DNA of 35,475 nt from an uncultured Collinsella sp. Its GTDB lineage: Bacteria > Actinomycetota > Coriobacteriia > Coriobacteriales > Coriobacteriaceae. Each line of letters starts with the position of its first letter. The first letter of the stretch is position 1. The stretch covers positions 1-35,475 of the forward strand of contig UQLI01000025.1 in NCBI GenBank assembly GCA_900541715.1, given 5' to 3'. Made by a program: the position numbers and the translations under genes. The notes under the pieces are model-generated. The model saw nothing but the letters and a program-made list of their open reading frames with translations, was not told the DNA's origin and searched no databases. Shown here piece after piece: positions 7,325 through 15,123 of this stretch.

Positions 7325-8239
7325 CTACTCCTCCCCCATGAGCTCGCCGGCATTGCGGCGCAGCCACTCAAAGCACAGCGCGGTGGTCGCCTGGGCAACG
7401 TTGAGACTCTCGGTCATGCCGCGCTGGGGAAGCTTGGTCAAAAAGTCGCATTTCTCGAGCACCAGGCGCGAGATGCCGTCGCCCTCGGAGCCCATGACGA
7501 GCGCCACGCGGCCCTCGAAGGGAGCATCCCAGCAGCTGCCCTCGGCGTGCTCGGAGGCACCGCCCACCCAAAAGCCAGCGGCCTTGAGGTCGTCGAGTGC
7601 ACGGGCGATATTGGGAACCTGCGCGATAGGCAGGTGCATGACGGCGCCGGCGGAAGTCTTGTAGCTGCCAACGGTCACGCCGGCAGCGCGCTTGTTGGCA
7701 ATGATGACGCCCGCCGCGCCCACGACTTCGGCGGAGCGCACGATGGCACCAAAGTTGCCGTCGTCGGTCACATGGTCGAGCACAACGACAAGCGCCGGAC
7801 CGTCGCCCGCGCGGTCGAGGATATCGGCAACATCAGCGTAAGGGAAGTTACCAACCTCGAGCGCAATGCCCTGGTGAGCGCCATGGCTCGACAGCGCATC
7901 GAGCTGCGCACGCGGCACATACTTAATGCGGACACCGGCGGCGTTGAGGTCATCGACCAGACGAGACAGGGCGGCATCGCGCTCCCCGCCCTCGGCGATG
8001 AGCGCACACTTGACGGGAAAGCCGGTACGCAGCGCCTCGGCGGCTGCACGACGACCTTCGATAAACTCGCCCTTGGGAGCCTGAACGTTGTCGCGGTTGC
8101 GATCGCGCTGCGGACGTGCGGCCTGGGTGCGATCGCGCTGGCCCTTGGGAGCGGCAGCGCGGTCATTGCGGCGAATCGGACGCGAGCCAGAAGCAGCCTG
8201 CTTGTCGCCACGAGGCGCACGCTTGCGATTGTCGGCCAT
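7325..8239 (-). CDS. rlmB: 23S rRNA (guanosine-2'-O-)-methyltransferase RlmB
   Basis: This is a SpoU/TrmH-family methyltransferase. An N-terminal Arg/Lys/Gln-rich tail of about 60 residues precedes the substrate-binding domain (EFIEGRRAAAEAL). The SPOUT domain has VVVLDHVTDDGNFGAIVRSAE, then LVMGSEGDGISRLV and the C-terminal SLNVAQATTALCFEWLRR knot motif. It methylates G2251 (E. coli numbering) using S-adenosylmethionine. The start at 8239 is chosen for AGGAGG seven bases upstream; a TTG at 8260 is in frame but less likely. It is co-directional with cysS, though a terminator-like hairpin separates the two. Confidence 0.9.
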   Translation of the reverse strand: MADNRKRAPRGDKQAASGSRPIRRNDRAAAPKGQRDRTQAARPQRDRNRDNVQAPKGEFIEGRRAAAEALRTGFPVKCALIAEGGERDAALSRLVDDLNAAGVRIKYVPRAQLDALSSHGAHQGIALEVGNFPYADVADILDRAGDGPALVVVLDHVTDDGNFGAIVRSAEVVGAAGVIIANKRAAGVTVGSYKTSAGAVMHLPIAQVPNIARALDDLKAAGFWVGGASEHAEGSCWDAPFEGRVALVMGSEGDGISRLVLEKCDFLTKLPQRGMTESLNVAQATTALCFEWLRRNAGELMGEE

Positions 8240-8265
8240 AAAGTGACCTCCTAAATACAACTATC

Positions 8266-8314
8266 AAACGAAACAAAATAAACGACCGCCCATGAATATT
8301 AATTCGGGCGGTCG
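8266..8314 (-). terminator. Terminator-like hairpin between cysS and rlmB
   Basis: On the minus strand the stem CGACCGCCC/GGGCGGTCG (8314-8306 with 8291-8283) is followed by TTTATTTTGTTT. It probably ends the disA-cysS transcript or attenuates rlmB. Confidence 0.8.
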
Positions 8315-8317
8315 GTA

Positions 8318-8419
8318 CGGGTTTTCCAAGTGCCCGAGATTGCCGTGAAAGAGGAGCGACGCGTACTTGAGTACGCGAGCGACGGTTTGAACGGCAAGGT
8401 CGGGTGCTTGGGAAACCCG
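8318..8419. repeat. 102-nt imperfect hairpin element downstream of cysS
   Basis: Two 29-nt arms (8318-8346 and 8391-8419) match at 24 positions. Three of the five differences become G-U pairs if the plus strand is transcribed. Inside, GCGTAC-TTGA-GTACGC (8361-8376) forms a second stem flanked by direct repeats GAGCGAC. No coding sense was found. It may be a repeat element or a structured RNA. Confidence 0.75.
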
Positions 8420-8425
8420 CGGGGA

Positions 8426-9892
8426 TTAGAGAGATTTGATACGAGTGCCGGCGGCGGTATCTTCAATCGTCAGGCCCAGGTCCTTGAGCTGGTCGCGGAT
8501 GGCGTCGGCCAGATCCCAGTTCTTGGCGGCGCGGGCCTCGGCGCGGGCCTCGAGAATCTTGGCAGCGGCCTCGTCCACGTCGTCACCCGTGTAGGCAACC
8601 AAACCGGCGGCAACGCCCAGCAGGCCCAGCGGCAACTCGACCTTGGGCTCGGGGAGCTCAACGCCAAGCGTATCGAGCAGCTCGGCCAGCGTGTCGGCGG
8701 CGGCAAGCGCGGCGGCCTTGTCGGCAGCGTCGCCCGCCTGCTCCAGGTACTGGTTGCACTCGGTCACAAAGCCAAAGACGGCACCCATGGCACCAGCGGT
8801 GTTAAAGTCGTCGTCCATGCACTCCTTAAAGGTGGCACGAGTCTCGGCGGCCTTGGCGGCAAACGCCTCGGCGGCAGCCGCATCGGCATCGGCCGTCGCA
8901 TGGTTCGCGGCCCAGCGCAGGTTCTCGACCGTACCGGCGATACGCGTGAGCGAGTTCTCGGCACCCTCCAGGCGCTCCCAAGAAAAGTCGAGCGGCGAGC
9001 GATAGCTCGTCTGCAGCATCAGCAGGCGCAAGGCGGCAGCGGAGTGCTGTTCGAGGACCTCGGCCAGCGTAAAGAAGTTGCCGAGTGACTTGGACATCTT
9101 CTCGCCGTCAACCAGCAGCATGCCCGTGTGCATCCAGGTGTTGGAGAAGCCCTGGTGCCAGGCGCAGGTGGCCTGGGCGCACTCGTTCTCGTGATGCGGG
9201 AAAGCAAGATCGGAGCCACCGCCGTGGATATCGATCGGGGTACCCAGGTAGCGATGCACCATGGCGGCGCACTCGGTGTGCCAACCGGGACGGCCCTCGC
9301 CCCAGGGGCTCGGCCAGCTGGGCTCGCCGGGCTTGGCGGCCTTCCACAGGGCAAAGTCGAGCGGGTCGATCTTGTCCTCGTTCTCCTCGATGCGCGCACC
9401 AACCATAAGGTCGTCGATGTTGCGGCCCGAGACTTGGCCGTAGTTGGGATCGCTGCGCACGGCAAAGTACACGTCGCCGTTATCGGCGGCATAGGCATGG
9501 CCCTGCTCGATGAGCGTCTTGATCATGGCGATCATGGGGCCGATCTCCTTGGTGGCGCGAGGACGCACATCGGGATCGAGCACGTTGGCGGCGCGCATAA
9601 CGCCGATAAACTTGTCAGAGAACTCCGTCGCAACCTCGGCGGCGGTACGGCCCTGCTCGTTGGCGCGCTTGATGATCTTGTCGTCGACATCGGTGAGGTT
9701 CTGGGCGAACGTGACCTCGTAGCCGCTCGCGATGAGCCAGCGTCGAATCACATCGAAGCTGATGAACGTGCGGGCATTGCCGATGTGGATGTTGTCGTAG
9801 ACCGTGGGGCCGCACACGTACATGCGAACCTTGCCGGACTCGATGGGCTGGAACTCTTCCTTTTTATGGGTAGCGCTGTTGTAGATACGCAT
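8426..9892 (-). CDS. cysS: Cysteinyl-tRNA synthetase
   Basis: This class I synthetase has 488 residues. The signature sequences are HIGN (residues 36-39 region, in YDNIHIGNARTF) and KMSKSLGN. Zinc ligands are visible as the cysteine in MYVCGPTVYD, then WHTECAAM and the H-H-E-C cluster in FPHHENECAQ. It charges tRNA-Cys. The start follows AAGGAG, which overlaps the last codons of ispF, so the two are tightly coupled. The order ispF-cysS-rlmB matches the Bacillus cluster, but the mini-ribonuclease III gene usual in Firmicutes is absent. Confidence 0.97.
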   Translation of the reverse strand: MRIYNSATHKKEEFQPIESGKVRMYVCGPTVYDNIHIGNARTFISFDVIRRWLIASGYEVTFAQNLTDVDDKIIKRANEQGRTAAEVATEFSDKFIGVMRAANVLDPDVRPRATKEIGPMIAMIKTLIEQGHAYAADNGDVYFAVRSDPNYGQVSGRNIDDLMVGARIEENEDKIDPLDFALWKAAKPGEPSWPSPWGEGRPGWHTECAAMVHRYLGTPIDIHGGGSDLAFPHHENECAQATCAWHQGFSNTWMHTGMLLVDGEKMSKSLGNFFTLAEVLEQHSAAALRLLMLQTSYRSPLDFSWERLEGAENSLTRIAGTVENLRWAANHATADADAAAAEAFAAKAAETRATFKECMDDDFNTAGAMGAVFGFVTECNQYLEQAGDAADKAAALAAADTLAELLDTLGVELPEPKVELPLGLLGVAAGLVAYTGDDVDEAAAKILEARAEARAAKNWDLADAIRDQLKDLGLTIEDTAAGTRIKSL

Positions 9893-9895
9893 TCG

Positions 9896-10390
9896 TTACT
9901 CCTTAACGGTTTTCTGTAGCAGGCAGACGGCCCAGGCGCCGATTCCCTCGCCCTGGCCTTCCCAACCGAGCTTTTCGGTCGTGGTGGCGGCGACGCCCAC
10001 GTTTTCGACGTCAACGCCCAGGGCATGGGCAAGGTTGGCGCGCATGGCATCGCGGTGCGGAGTGATCTTGGGTTGCTGACAGGCAATGGTGCAATCGGCA
10101 TCGACAAACTCAAAGCCCAGCTCGCGCGCATAGTCCATCACGCGAGCGAGCAGCACCATCGAATCGGCACCCTCGTAGGCGGGATCGGTGTCGGGGAATA
10201 GCTTGCCGATGTCTCCCCCGCGGCAGGCGCCCAGAATGGCGTCGGCCAAGGCGTGCGCGAGCACATCGGCATCCGAGTGGCCCAGCAGGCCGCGCTCGTA
10301 GGGAATGTCGACCCCGCCGATGATACATCGACGCCCCTCCACCAAACGGTGGACGTCGTAGCCGTGGCCAATGCGCAGGTTACTGAACAT
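9896..10390 (-). CDS. ispF: 2-C-methyl-D-erythritol 2,4-cyclodiphosphate synthase
   Basis: IspF catalyses the fifth step of the non-mevalonate isoprenoid pathway, cyclising CDP-methylerythritol 2-phosphate with loss of CMP. Zinc ligands are in GHGYDVHRL (Asp, His) and the following conserved loop is GLLGHSDADVLAHAL. C-terminal TTTEKLGWEGQGEGI is the typical substrate loop. Length from the ATG at 10390 is 164 residues, normal for the family. An upstream in-frame start at 10423 lies deep inside ispD and would add an untypical tail. It overlaps the ispD stop by 11 bases, so translation is likely coupled. Confidence 0.95.
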   Translation of the reverse strand: MFSNLRIGHGYDVHRLVEGRRCIIGGVDIPYERGLLGHSDADVLAHALADAILGACRGGDIGKLFPDTDPAYEGADSMVLLARVMDYARELGFEFVDADCTIACQQPKITPHRDAMRANLAHALGVDVENVGVAATTTEKLGWEGQGEGIGAWAVCLLQKTVKE

Positions 10391-11108
10391 GGGGAAGGTC
10401 CTCTCCCTCGGCCATGCGGCCAAGCAGAATCGCGGTTACGGGACGCAGGTCCTCGGGCAGCGTCACCTTAAGGTTATCGCGCGGGCTCTGGACACAGCGG
10501 ACGCGCCCGCCCATGCGCTCGACCAGCGATGAATCGTCGGTACCGATAAAGCCCTCGGCGATAGCAGCGGCGTGAGCGCGCTTCATGGCGTCGACGCTAA
10601 AGATCTGCGGCGTCTGCGCGGCCCAATAGAGCTCACGCGGCGGCGTCTCGACGATATTATCGCCGTCGACGATCTTGAGCGTGTCGATCGCGGGCTGACC
10701 GCACACGACACCGTCGAGCGAGCGGTCACCCATGAGCACGTCGATAGCGTGGTCGATGGCCTCGGTCGTAATGAGCGGACGAGCGCCATCGTGGATGGCG
10801 ACATATTCGAAACCCGCCGGAACCGCATGCACGCCGGCACGGGTGGAATCCTGACGGGTATCGCCGGCATCGGCAAAGCTGATGGGCGTGTCATAGTCAA
10901 ACGGGTCGATGGCAAGGCGGCGCATCTCGGCACGGCGCTCGGCAGGACACACCACCACGATATGGCCGACCTTGTCGCTACGATCAAACGCGCGGATGGA
11001 CCAGCTCATGAGCGGACGGCCTGCCACGTTAACGAGCTGCTTGCCGCCGGGATTTCCAAAGCGCTGACCGCTGCCGCCGGCAACGACCACGGCGCATACG
11101 GGCGCCAT
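10380..11108 (-). CDS. ispD: 2-C-methyl-D-erythritol 4-phosphate cytidylyltransferase
   Basis: IspD transfers CMP from CTP to methylerythritol 4-phosphate, two steps before IspF. The nucleotide-binding N-terminus reads VVVAGGSGQRFG and is followed by GGKQLVNVAGRPL. Later motifs are HDGARPL, TPPRELYWAAQTPQ and TDDSSLVE, all characteristic. Length is 242 residues. Its ATG overlaps the disA stop codon (TAATG), and its end overlaps ispF, so disA, ispD and ispF form a translationally linked block. Confidence 0.95.
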   Translation of the reverse strand: MAPVCAVVVAGGSGQRFGNPGGKQLVNVAGRPLMSWSIRAFDRSDKVGHIVVVCPAERRAEMRRLAIDPFDYDTPISFADAGDTRQDSTRAGVHAVPAGFEYVAIHDGARPLITTEAIDHAIDVLMGDRSLDGVVCGQPAIDTLKIVDGDNIVETPPRELYWAAQTPQIFSVDAMKRAHAAAIAEGFIGTDDSSLVERMGGRVRCVQSPRDNLKVTLPEDLRPVTAILLGRMAEGEDLPHVQ

Positions 11109-12175
11109 TATGCGTTCCCCTGTTTGGTGCCCTTCATGCGGTACAGCGAGTCCGCAAGAATGGCAGGGTTGTTGACGCCAAAGTCGCCCAGGCGCTCCGG
11201 ATCCTCGCTGATGTCGTCCATGAGCTCCTGCAGCGAGCCGTACTCGTCGACGATCTTCTCGGCCACGCCGTCGCGCACGACGGACACACGCGAAAGCGTG
11301 CGCAGGCCCAGCGGCGTCATGACGGAGTCCTCGTCCAAGTCGTCATAGCCCAGAACTGCCGCCACGTGCTGCGGGTCGGACAGGTCCTTAGGCGTCATAC
11401 GGGCAAGCTCGGCGCGGATCTTCTCGGCGTTTGCCTCGGAGGAATCGCTTGCGTAGTCGCGGATCATCAAGTCGTATTCGGTATCCATGCTGGAGCCCGC
11501 GAGCTGCTCGAGCTGCATCTGCACGAGCTTGCCCTGGTTACCCAGCTTGACGATGCAATCCTTAAGCTCGGTCTTTGCCTGCTGCATGATCTCGAAGCTC
11601 GAGAAAATACCGGTAATGTCGGCGAGCGTGACGTAGTCGTCGAGCTCGAGGGCCGTCAGGCGCAGCAGGGAGCGATCGAGCGACTGACGGGTAGTCTGGA
11701 GCGTGGCGACGAGCTGGTTGACCGAGCTCATGATGGTGGTGACGGGCTGGATCTCGTAGCTCTTGCCGTGAACGTACACGTTAACGACGGCACGGCGAGC
11801 CGAAACCGAGATCACGATGGCATCGGTGAGCACCGACATGCGAGCGGCAGTACGGTGACGCATGCCCGTCTCACTCGTGGCGAGCGAGGGATCGGGATTG
11901 AGGTGGAAGTTGGCGCGCAGGATCTGGGTGAGGTCGCCATCGATAACGATGGCGCCGTCCATCTTGGAAAGCTCGAACAGACGGTTCGAAGTAAACGAAA
12001 TGTTGAGCGGGAAGCCGTCGTTACCGGCAGCGAGCACGTTTTCGGTGTCGCCGACGCAGATAAGGGCGCCCAGGTGACCGGCGATGATCATGTCGAGGGC
12101 GGTGCGGATCGGCTGACCAGGTGCCGTCAGGCGGATGGCCTGTTCCATACGCTTTTGCAGCTCGTTCTTATCCAA
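11108..12175 (-). CDS. disA: DNA integrity scanning diadenylate cyclase DisA
   Basis: DisA makes cyclic di-AMP from two ATP and binds branched DNA. The catalytic DAC domain shows DGA (residues 73-75) and RHRTA (106-110). A linker helix region and a C-terminal helix-hairpin-helix DNA-binding part follow. Length is 355 residues, the family norm. The only plausible full-length start is TTG at 12175, with GGGAG nine bases before it; an in-frame stop lies a short way upstream. The alternative is the Met at codon 10. It heads the housekeeping operon and diverges from the mntP riboswitch. Confidence 0.94.
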   Translation of the reverse strand: MDKNELQKRMEQAIRLTAPGQPIRTALDMIIAGHLGALICVGDTENVLAAGNDGFPLNISFTSNRLFELSKMDGAIVIDGDLTQILRANFHLNPDPSLATSETGMRHRTAARMSVLTDAIVISVSARRAVVNVYVHGKSYEIQPVTTIMSSVNQLVATLQTTRQSLDRSLLRLTALELDDYVTLADITGIFSSFEIMQQAKTELKDCIVKLGNQGKLVQMQLEQLAGSSMDTEYDLMIRDYASDSSEANAEKIRAELARMTPKDLSDPQHVAAVLGYDDLDEDSVMTPLGLRTLSRVSVVRDGVAEKIVDEYGSLQELMDDISEDPERLGDFGVNNPAILADSLYRMKGTKQGNA

Positions 12176-12332
12176 GGCATCGCTCCCATCGTATACGCTC
12201 CATAAACGCTAAATAGTTTCTCACGGTTTGTCCCTGCGGCGCTTGCGAAATCCGATGCTTACAGAATGAGCGAACACAGCTGAGAGCCCAACCCAAATCA
12301 GCTGTTCATGTGGTAGCATCGGGATTCGCATA

Positions 12333-12468
12333 AATGAGGGAGTAGTCGCGTGACCGGATTCGCCTCCGGTGGCGCGGTAAGTCAACACACTGGCCGATGC
12401 GGCCTGGCTTGCCTTAATGAACGAGACTCGTGGCTGTGCGCACAACGCGTACGCCACGGGTCTTTTTT
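12333..12468 (+). ncRNA. yybP-ykoY manganese riboswitch with terminator
   Basis: The conserved elements occur in order: GAGGGAGTAG at the 5' side, GTCAACA, GGCCgatgcGGCC, and AACGAGACT at the 3' side. The last part is also the left arm of a strong terminator (12424-12464, GACTCGTGGC pairing with GCCACGGGTC) followed by TTTTTT. In this family Mn2+ binding stabilises the aptamer and prevents termination. It lies just before mntP, its classic target, so high manganese should switch on export. Confidence 0.92.
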
Positions 12469-12521
12469 GTTACCCCCCCAAGAGGTACACGCGGGCCCGC
12501 CCGCAGAGAGGGAGCCAGACT

Positions 12522-13100
12522 ATGGGACTCGCAGAGCTCGTATTGCTCGCTATCGGCCTTTCGATGGACGCCTTTGCCGTATCCATCTGCAAGGGCCTTG
12601 GCATGAAGAAGATCAACCTTAAGGTCGCCGTAGTGCTCGGCTTGTTCTTTGGCGGCTTTCAGGCCGGCATGCCCGTAATCGGATGGGCGCTCGGCAGTCA
12701 ATTCATGGGCATCATCGGACCCATCGACCATTGGATCGCCTTTATCCTGCTCGCCTTCATCGGCGGCAAAATGCTGTGGGAAGCCTTTACCGAGGACGAG
12801 GATGAAGGCGACGGCAAGGATGCCGAAAAGATTGACCTGGGCGAGTACCTGATCCTCGCCATCGCCACCTCGATTGACGCCCTGGCCGTGGGCATCTCGT
12901 TCGCCGCGCTTTCCGTCGACATCGTTCCCGCCGTGTCGCTCATAGGCATCACGACCTTCATCTTCTCCGTTGCCGGCGTGGCGATTGGCCGCATCTTTGG
13001 CGCGCGCTACGAAAAGCCCGCCACCATCGTGGGCGGCGTTGTGCTCATCCTCATCGGCCTCAAGATTTTGCTGGAGCACCTAGGGATTTTAGTGCTGTAA
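12522..13100 (+). CDS. mntP: Manganese efflux pump MntP
   Basis: This is a small integral membrane protein of 192 residues with six predicted membrane spans, in two repeated halves. Each half carries the conserved aspartate motif: GLSMDAFAVSICKGL near the N-terminus and ATSIDALAVGISFA in the second half. An acidic cytoplasmic loop (EDEDEGDGKDAEK) joins them. It exports Mn2+. The start at 12522 follows GAGAGGGAG; an earlier in-frame ATG at 12417 lies inside the riboswitch and is rejected. The upstream riboswitch and the downstream terminator mark it as a single-gene unit. Confidence 0.95.
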   Translation: MGLAELVLLAIGLSMDAFAVSICKGLGMKKINLKVAVVLGLFFGGFQAGMPVIGWALGSQFMGIIGPIDHWIAFILLAFIGGKMLWEAFTEDEDEGDGKDAEKIDLGEYLILAIATSIDALAVGISFAALSVDIVPAVSLIGITTFIFSVAGVAIGRIFGARYEKPATIVGGVVLILIGLKILLEHLGILVL

Positions 13101-13128
13101 AACACCCTTCAAAACTAAACGTCCGTAT

Positions 13129-13162
13129 AAGGCCTCATGCAGAGTTTTGCATGAGGCCTTTT
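13129..13162 (+). terminator. mntP terminator
   Basis: A perfect 13-bp stem AAGGCCTCATGCA / TGCATGAGGCCTT with a six-base loop ends in TTTT. Its loop region also contains the first hipBA operator copy. Confidence 0.88.
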
Positions 13163-13205
13163 CATGCAGACTTTTGCATGTCATACTAGGATGCAAAAGC
13201 CTGCA
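13138..13205 (+). promoter_or_regulatory. Three-operator promoter of hipBA
   Basis: Three 14-bp sites of form TGCA-N6-TGCA start at 13138, 13165 and 13192, exactly 27 bp apart; the third is in reverse orientation. Copy 1 is TGCAGAGTTTTGCA, copy 2 TGCAGACTTTTGCA, and the reverse of copy 3 TGCAGGCTTTTGCA. A possible -35 TTTTCA (13159-13164) and -10 CATACT (13182-13187) are spaced by 17 bp, and site 2 fills that spacer. The array ends 15 bp before the hipB start, as expected for autorepression. Confidence 0.75.
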
Positions 13206-13220
13206 CGTTAGGAGATAGCC

Positions 13221-13688
13221 GTGGATACCCTTCCCATCACCACACCACGCCAAGCTGGCATCTACGTGCGCCAGGCACGCGAGACTCAGGGTCTCACCCG
13301 TGCCACCCTCGCCAAAAAGGCCGGTGTTTCGGAGCGCCTGCTTGCATCGCTCGAGCTAGGAGACGCCACCGGCATTCGACTCGACAAGTTGCTGGCGATT
13401 TTCGACGCTCTTGAACTGGCGCTCGCAGCACAAGGGGATATAAGCGAAACGAAAAATGAGCACCCAGTCGACGCCCCGCATGCTGATCAACCTTGCAGCA
13501 CCTCCAGACGCCATCACGCTCAACGTCTTCATCATCGCAACCGTCGCAGCACAACCATTCCGGCTCTTGCAGATACCCCCCTTACGTCCGAGCTCTACGA
13601 CAGGGCCTTCGCCGATTTCGCCATGTCCAATCTCGGAGTCTCGATTGCCGCAAACGCATCTAGCCAAACCATGCCCGAAGGGAAATAG
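13221..13688 (+). CDS. hipB: HipB-like XRE antitoxin/repressor
   Basis: Residues 9-72 form an XRE helix-turn-helix (GIYVRQARETQGLTRATLAKKAGVSERLL split over two helices), as in HipB. It is followed by a basic His/Arg-rich linker (RRHHAQRLHHRNRR) and a helical C-terminus (SELYDRAFADFAMS). HipB proteins bind operators and their cognate HipA kinase, repressing the operon and masking the toxin. At 155 residues it is longer than E. coli HipB. The GTG start at 13221 follows TAGGAGA. Three bases separate it from hipA. The linker composition differs from the flanks; a compensated frameshift there is possible but not shown. Confidence 0.82.
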   Translation: MDTLPITTPRQAGIYVRQARETQGLTRATLAKKAGVSERLLASLELGDATGIRLDKLLAIFDALELALAAQGDISETKNEHPVDAPHADQPCSTSRRHHAQRLHHRNRRSTTIPALADTPLTSELYDRAFADFAMSNLGVSIAANASSQTMPEGK

Positions 13689-13691
13689 CCA

Positions 13692-14996
13692 ATGGCCAGA
13701 ACATCACTTCGGACCATTATTTGCGGCGTGCCTGCTGGAACGCTCGCGCAAGATGAGAACGGTCTTATCAGCTTTACCTACGATCATGACTATGACGGGC
13801 CAGCCCTATCGACCAACATACCCGTATCGAATCGCACATACGGACAACAGGTCATGAATCCGTACCTGTTTGGCCTTCTACCCGACAGCGAGGACCAACG
13901 AAAAGCGATTGCCGCCGAATTCGACGTTAGGCCCAACAATCCCGTTGCGTTGCTCAGCCATATCGGACTCGACTGTCCGGGCGGCGTGCAATTTTGTGCC
14001 GAAGAAGATATCGACGCCGTCCTGCATCGCGCTGGCGAATACCGCCCTATAGACGACCACGAAATTGCTCTCCGTCTCAAGTCGATCAGAGATGACCGCG
14101 ATGCATCGTGGATGGGTCTAGATGAAAGTTGGTCACTTGGAGGCAACCAGGGCAAGTTCGCGCTCGCGTTCATAAACGGCCGCTGGTGCGAATGCATGGG
14201 CTCCTCGCCCACGACGCATATTTTCAAAAATGACGTTATCGGATTTAAACTCGAGGCTCTCAATGAGTTTGTCTGCATGAAAAGCGCCCAGCGCGCCGGC
14301 ATCGCAACGGCAAACGTCGAATATCGTATGTTTGAGGACGAACCTGCCCTCATTGTTGAGCGCTATGACCGCGTGAAAGTCAAAGACGGAACGATCAGGC
14401 GCCTACATCAAGAAGACCTCTGTCAGGCACTTGGGGTGATGCCCGCCCAAAAGTACACGGCAGACGGCGGCCCGACCACACGCGACATTCAAGAGCTCCT
14501 CGTAAATACGAGCCACCATCAACTTAACCTGTATCTGTTTACGCAGATACTTTTCTTTAACGCCATCATCGGCGCACCGGATGCGCACGCGAAAAATTAT
14601 TCCCTGCTCCTTGGAAACGACGGCGCAGCCATGATGGCTCGAATGTACGATGTCGCGTCGGGTTTGGCGTATGAGCGCATGCGCCGCCGGGCGCGCCTTG
14701 CCATGAGCGTTGGCGGCGAAAATCGTGTGGGGTGCATCGGTCCAGGCGCTATCCGCCGATACCACGGTATGGGCGACCCCACGCTGGAGGCGACGCTCAC
14801 CGATGCCGGGCTATCCGAGAAGTTTTGCTTTGCGACCATGATGGACCTCGCCTACGAGGTACCCATTTGCATGGAAGAGGTCATGGACGAATACGCCGAC
14901 CTGCCCGGCATGGCGGACCTGCGCGAGCATATGCTCGGCCCCGTCCGCGAAAACTGCCAGCGCGCCCTCGACCTCATCAGGGCAGAAATGGACTAG
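13692..14996 (+). CDS. hipA: HipA-type Ser/Thr kinase toxin
   Basis: The protein has 434 residues, the normal HipA length. It shows the N-terminal HipA subdomain with LLPDS (62-66), the Gly-rich WSLGGNQGKFAL (147-158), the ATP lysine in HIFK (K179), ERYDR (223-227), the catalytic loop DAHAKN (D297, N302) and the metal-binding YDVASGL (D320). In E. coli HipA phosphorylates glutamyl-tRNA synthetase, which halts translation and favours persistence; other HipA types hit other synthetases. All catalytic residues are present, so it is probably active. It is co-transcribed with hipB. The target cannot be told from sequence. Confidence 0.9.
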   Translation: MARTSLRTIICGVPAGTLAQDENGLISFTYDHDYDGPALSTNIPVSNRTYGQQVMNPYLFGLLPDSEDQRKAIAAEFDVRPNNPVALLSHIGLDCPGGVQFCAEEDIDAVLHRAGEYRPIDDHEIALRLKSIRDDRDASWMGLDESWSLGGNQGKFALAFINGRWCECMGSSPTTHIFKNDVIGFKLEALNEFVCMKSAQRAGIATANVEYRMFEDEPALIVERYDRVKVKDGTIRRLHQEDLCQALGVMPAQKYTADGGPTTRDIQELLVNTSHHQLNLYLFTQILFFNAIIGAPDAHAKNYSLLLGNDGAAMMARMYDVASGLAYERMRRRARLAMSVGGENRVGCIGPGAIRRYHGMGDPTLEATLTDAGLSEKFCFATMMDLAYEVPICMEEVMDEYADLPGMADLREHMLGPVRENCQRALDLIRAEMD

Positions 14997-15020
14997 GTGG
15001 CCGTAATTTCGCAATTATCA

Positions 15021-15068
15021 AACAAAAGAGAGGGGGCACCCGTCGCAAAAGACCGGGTGCCCCCTCTC
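15021..15068 (-). terminator. Terminator of the dipeptidase gene (possibly shared with hipA)
   Basis: A perfect 15-bp stem GAGAGGGGGCACCCG / CGGGTGCCCCCTCTC (15028-15042 with 15054-15068) is followed on the minus strand by TTTTGTTT. On the plus strand no good T-run follows, so it mainly serves the minus-strand gene. Confidence 0.88.
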
Positions 15069-15123
15069 ATAATGTCATTTGCAATCCGCTAGCACGTGAC
15101 TCGGACTGCTGCTAGCGCAACCT

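Noticed and set aside
13138..13205. Short repeats considered as a CRISPR array
   Set aside because: Only three 14-bp palindromic units with 13-bp gaps and a neighbouring hipB; they fit operators, not a CRISPR.
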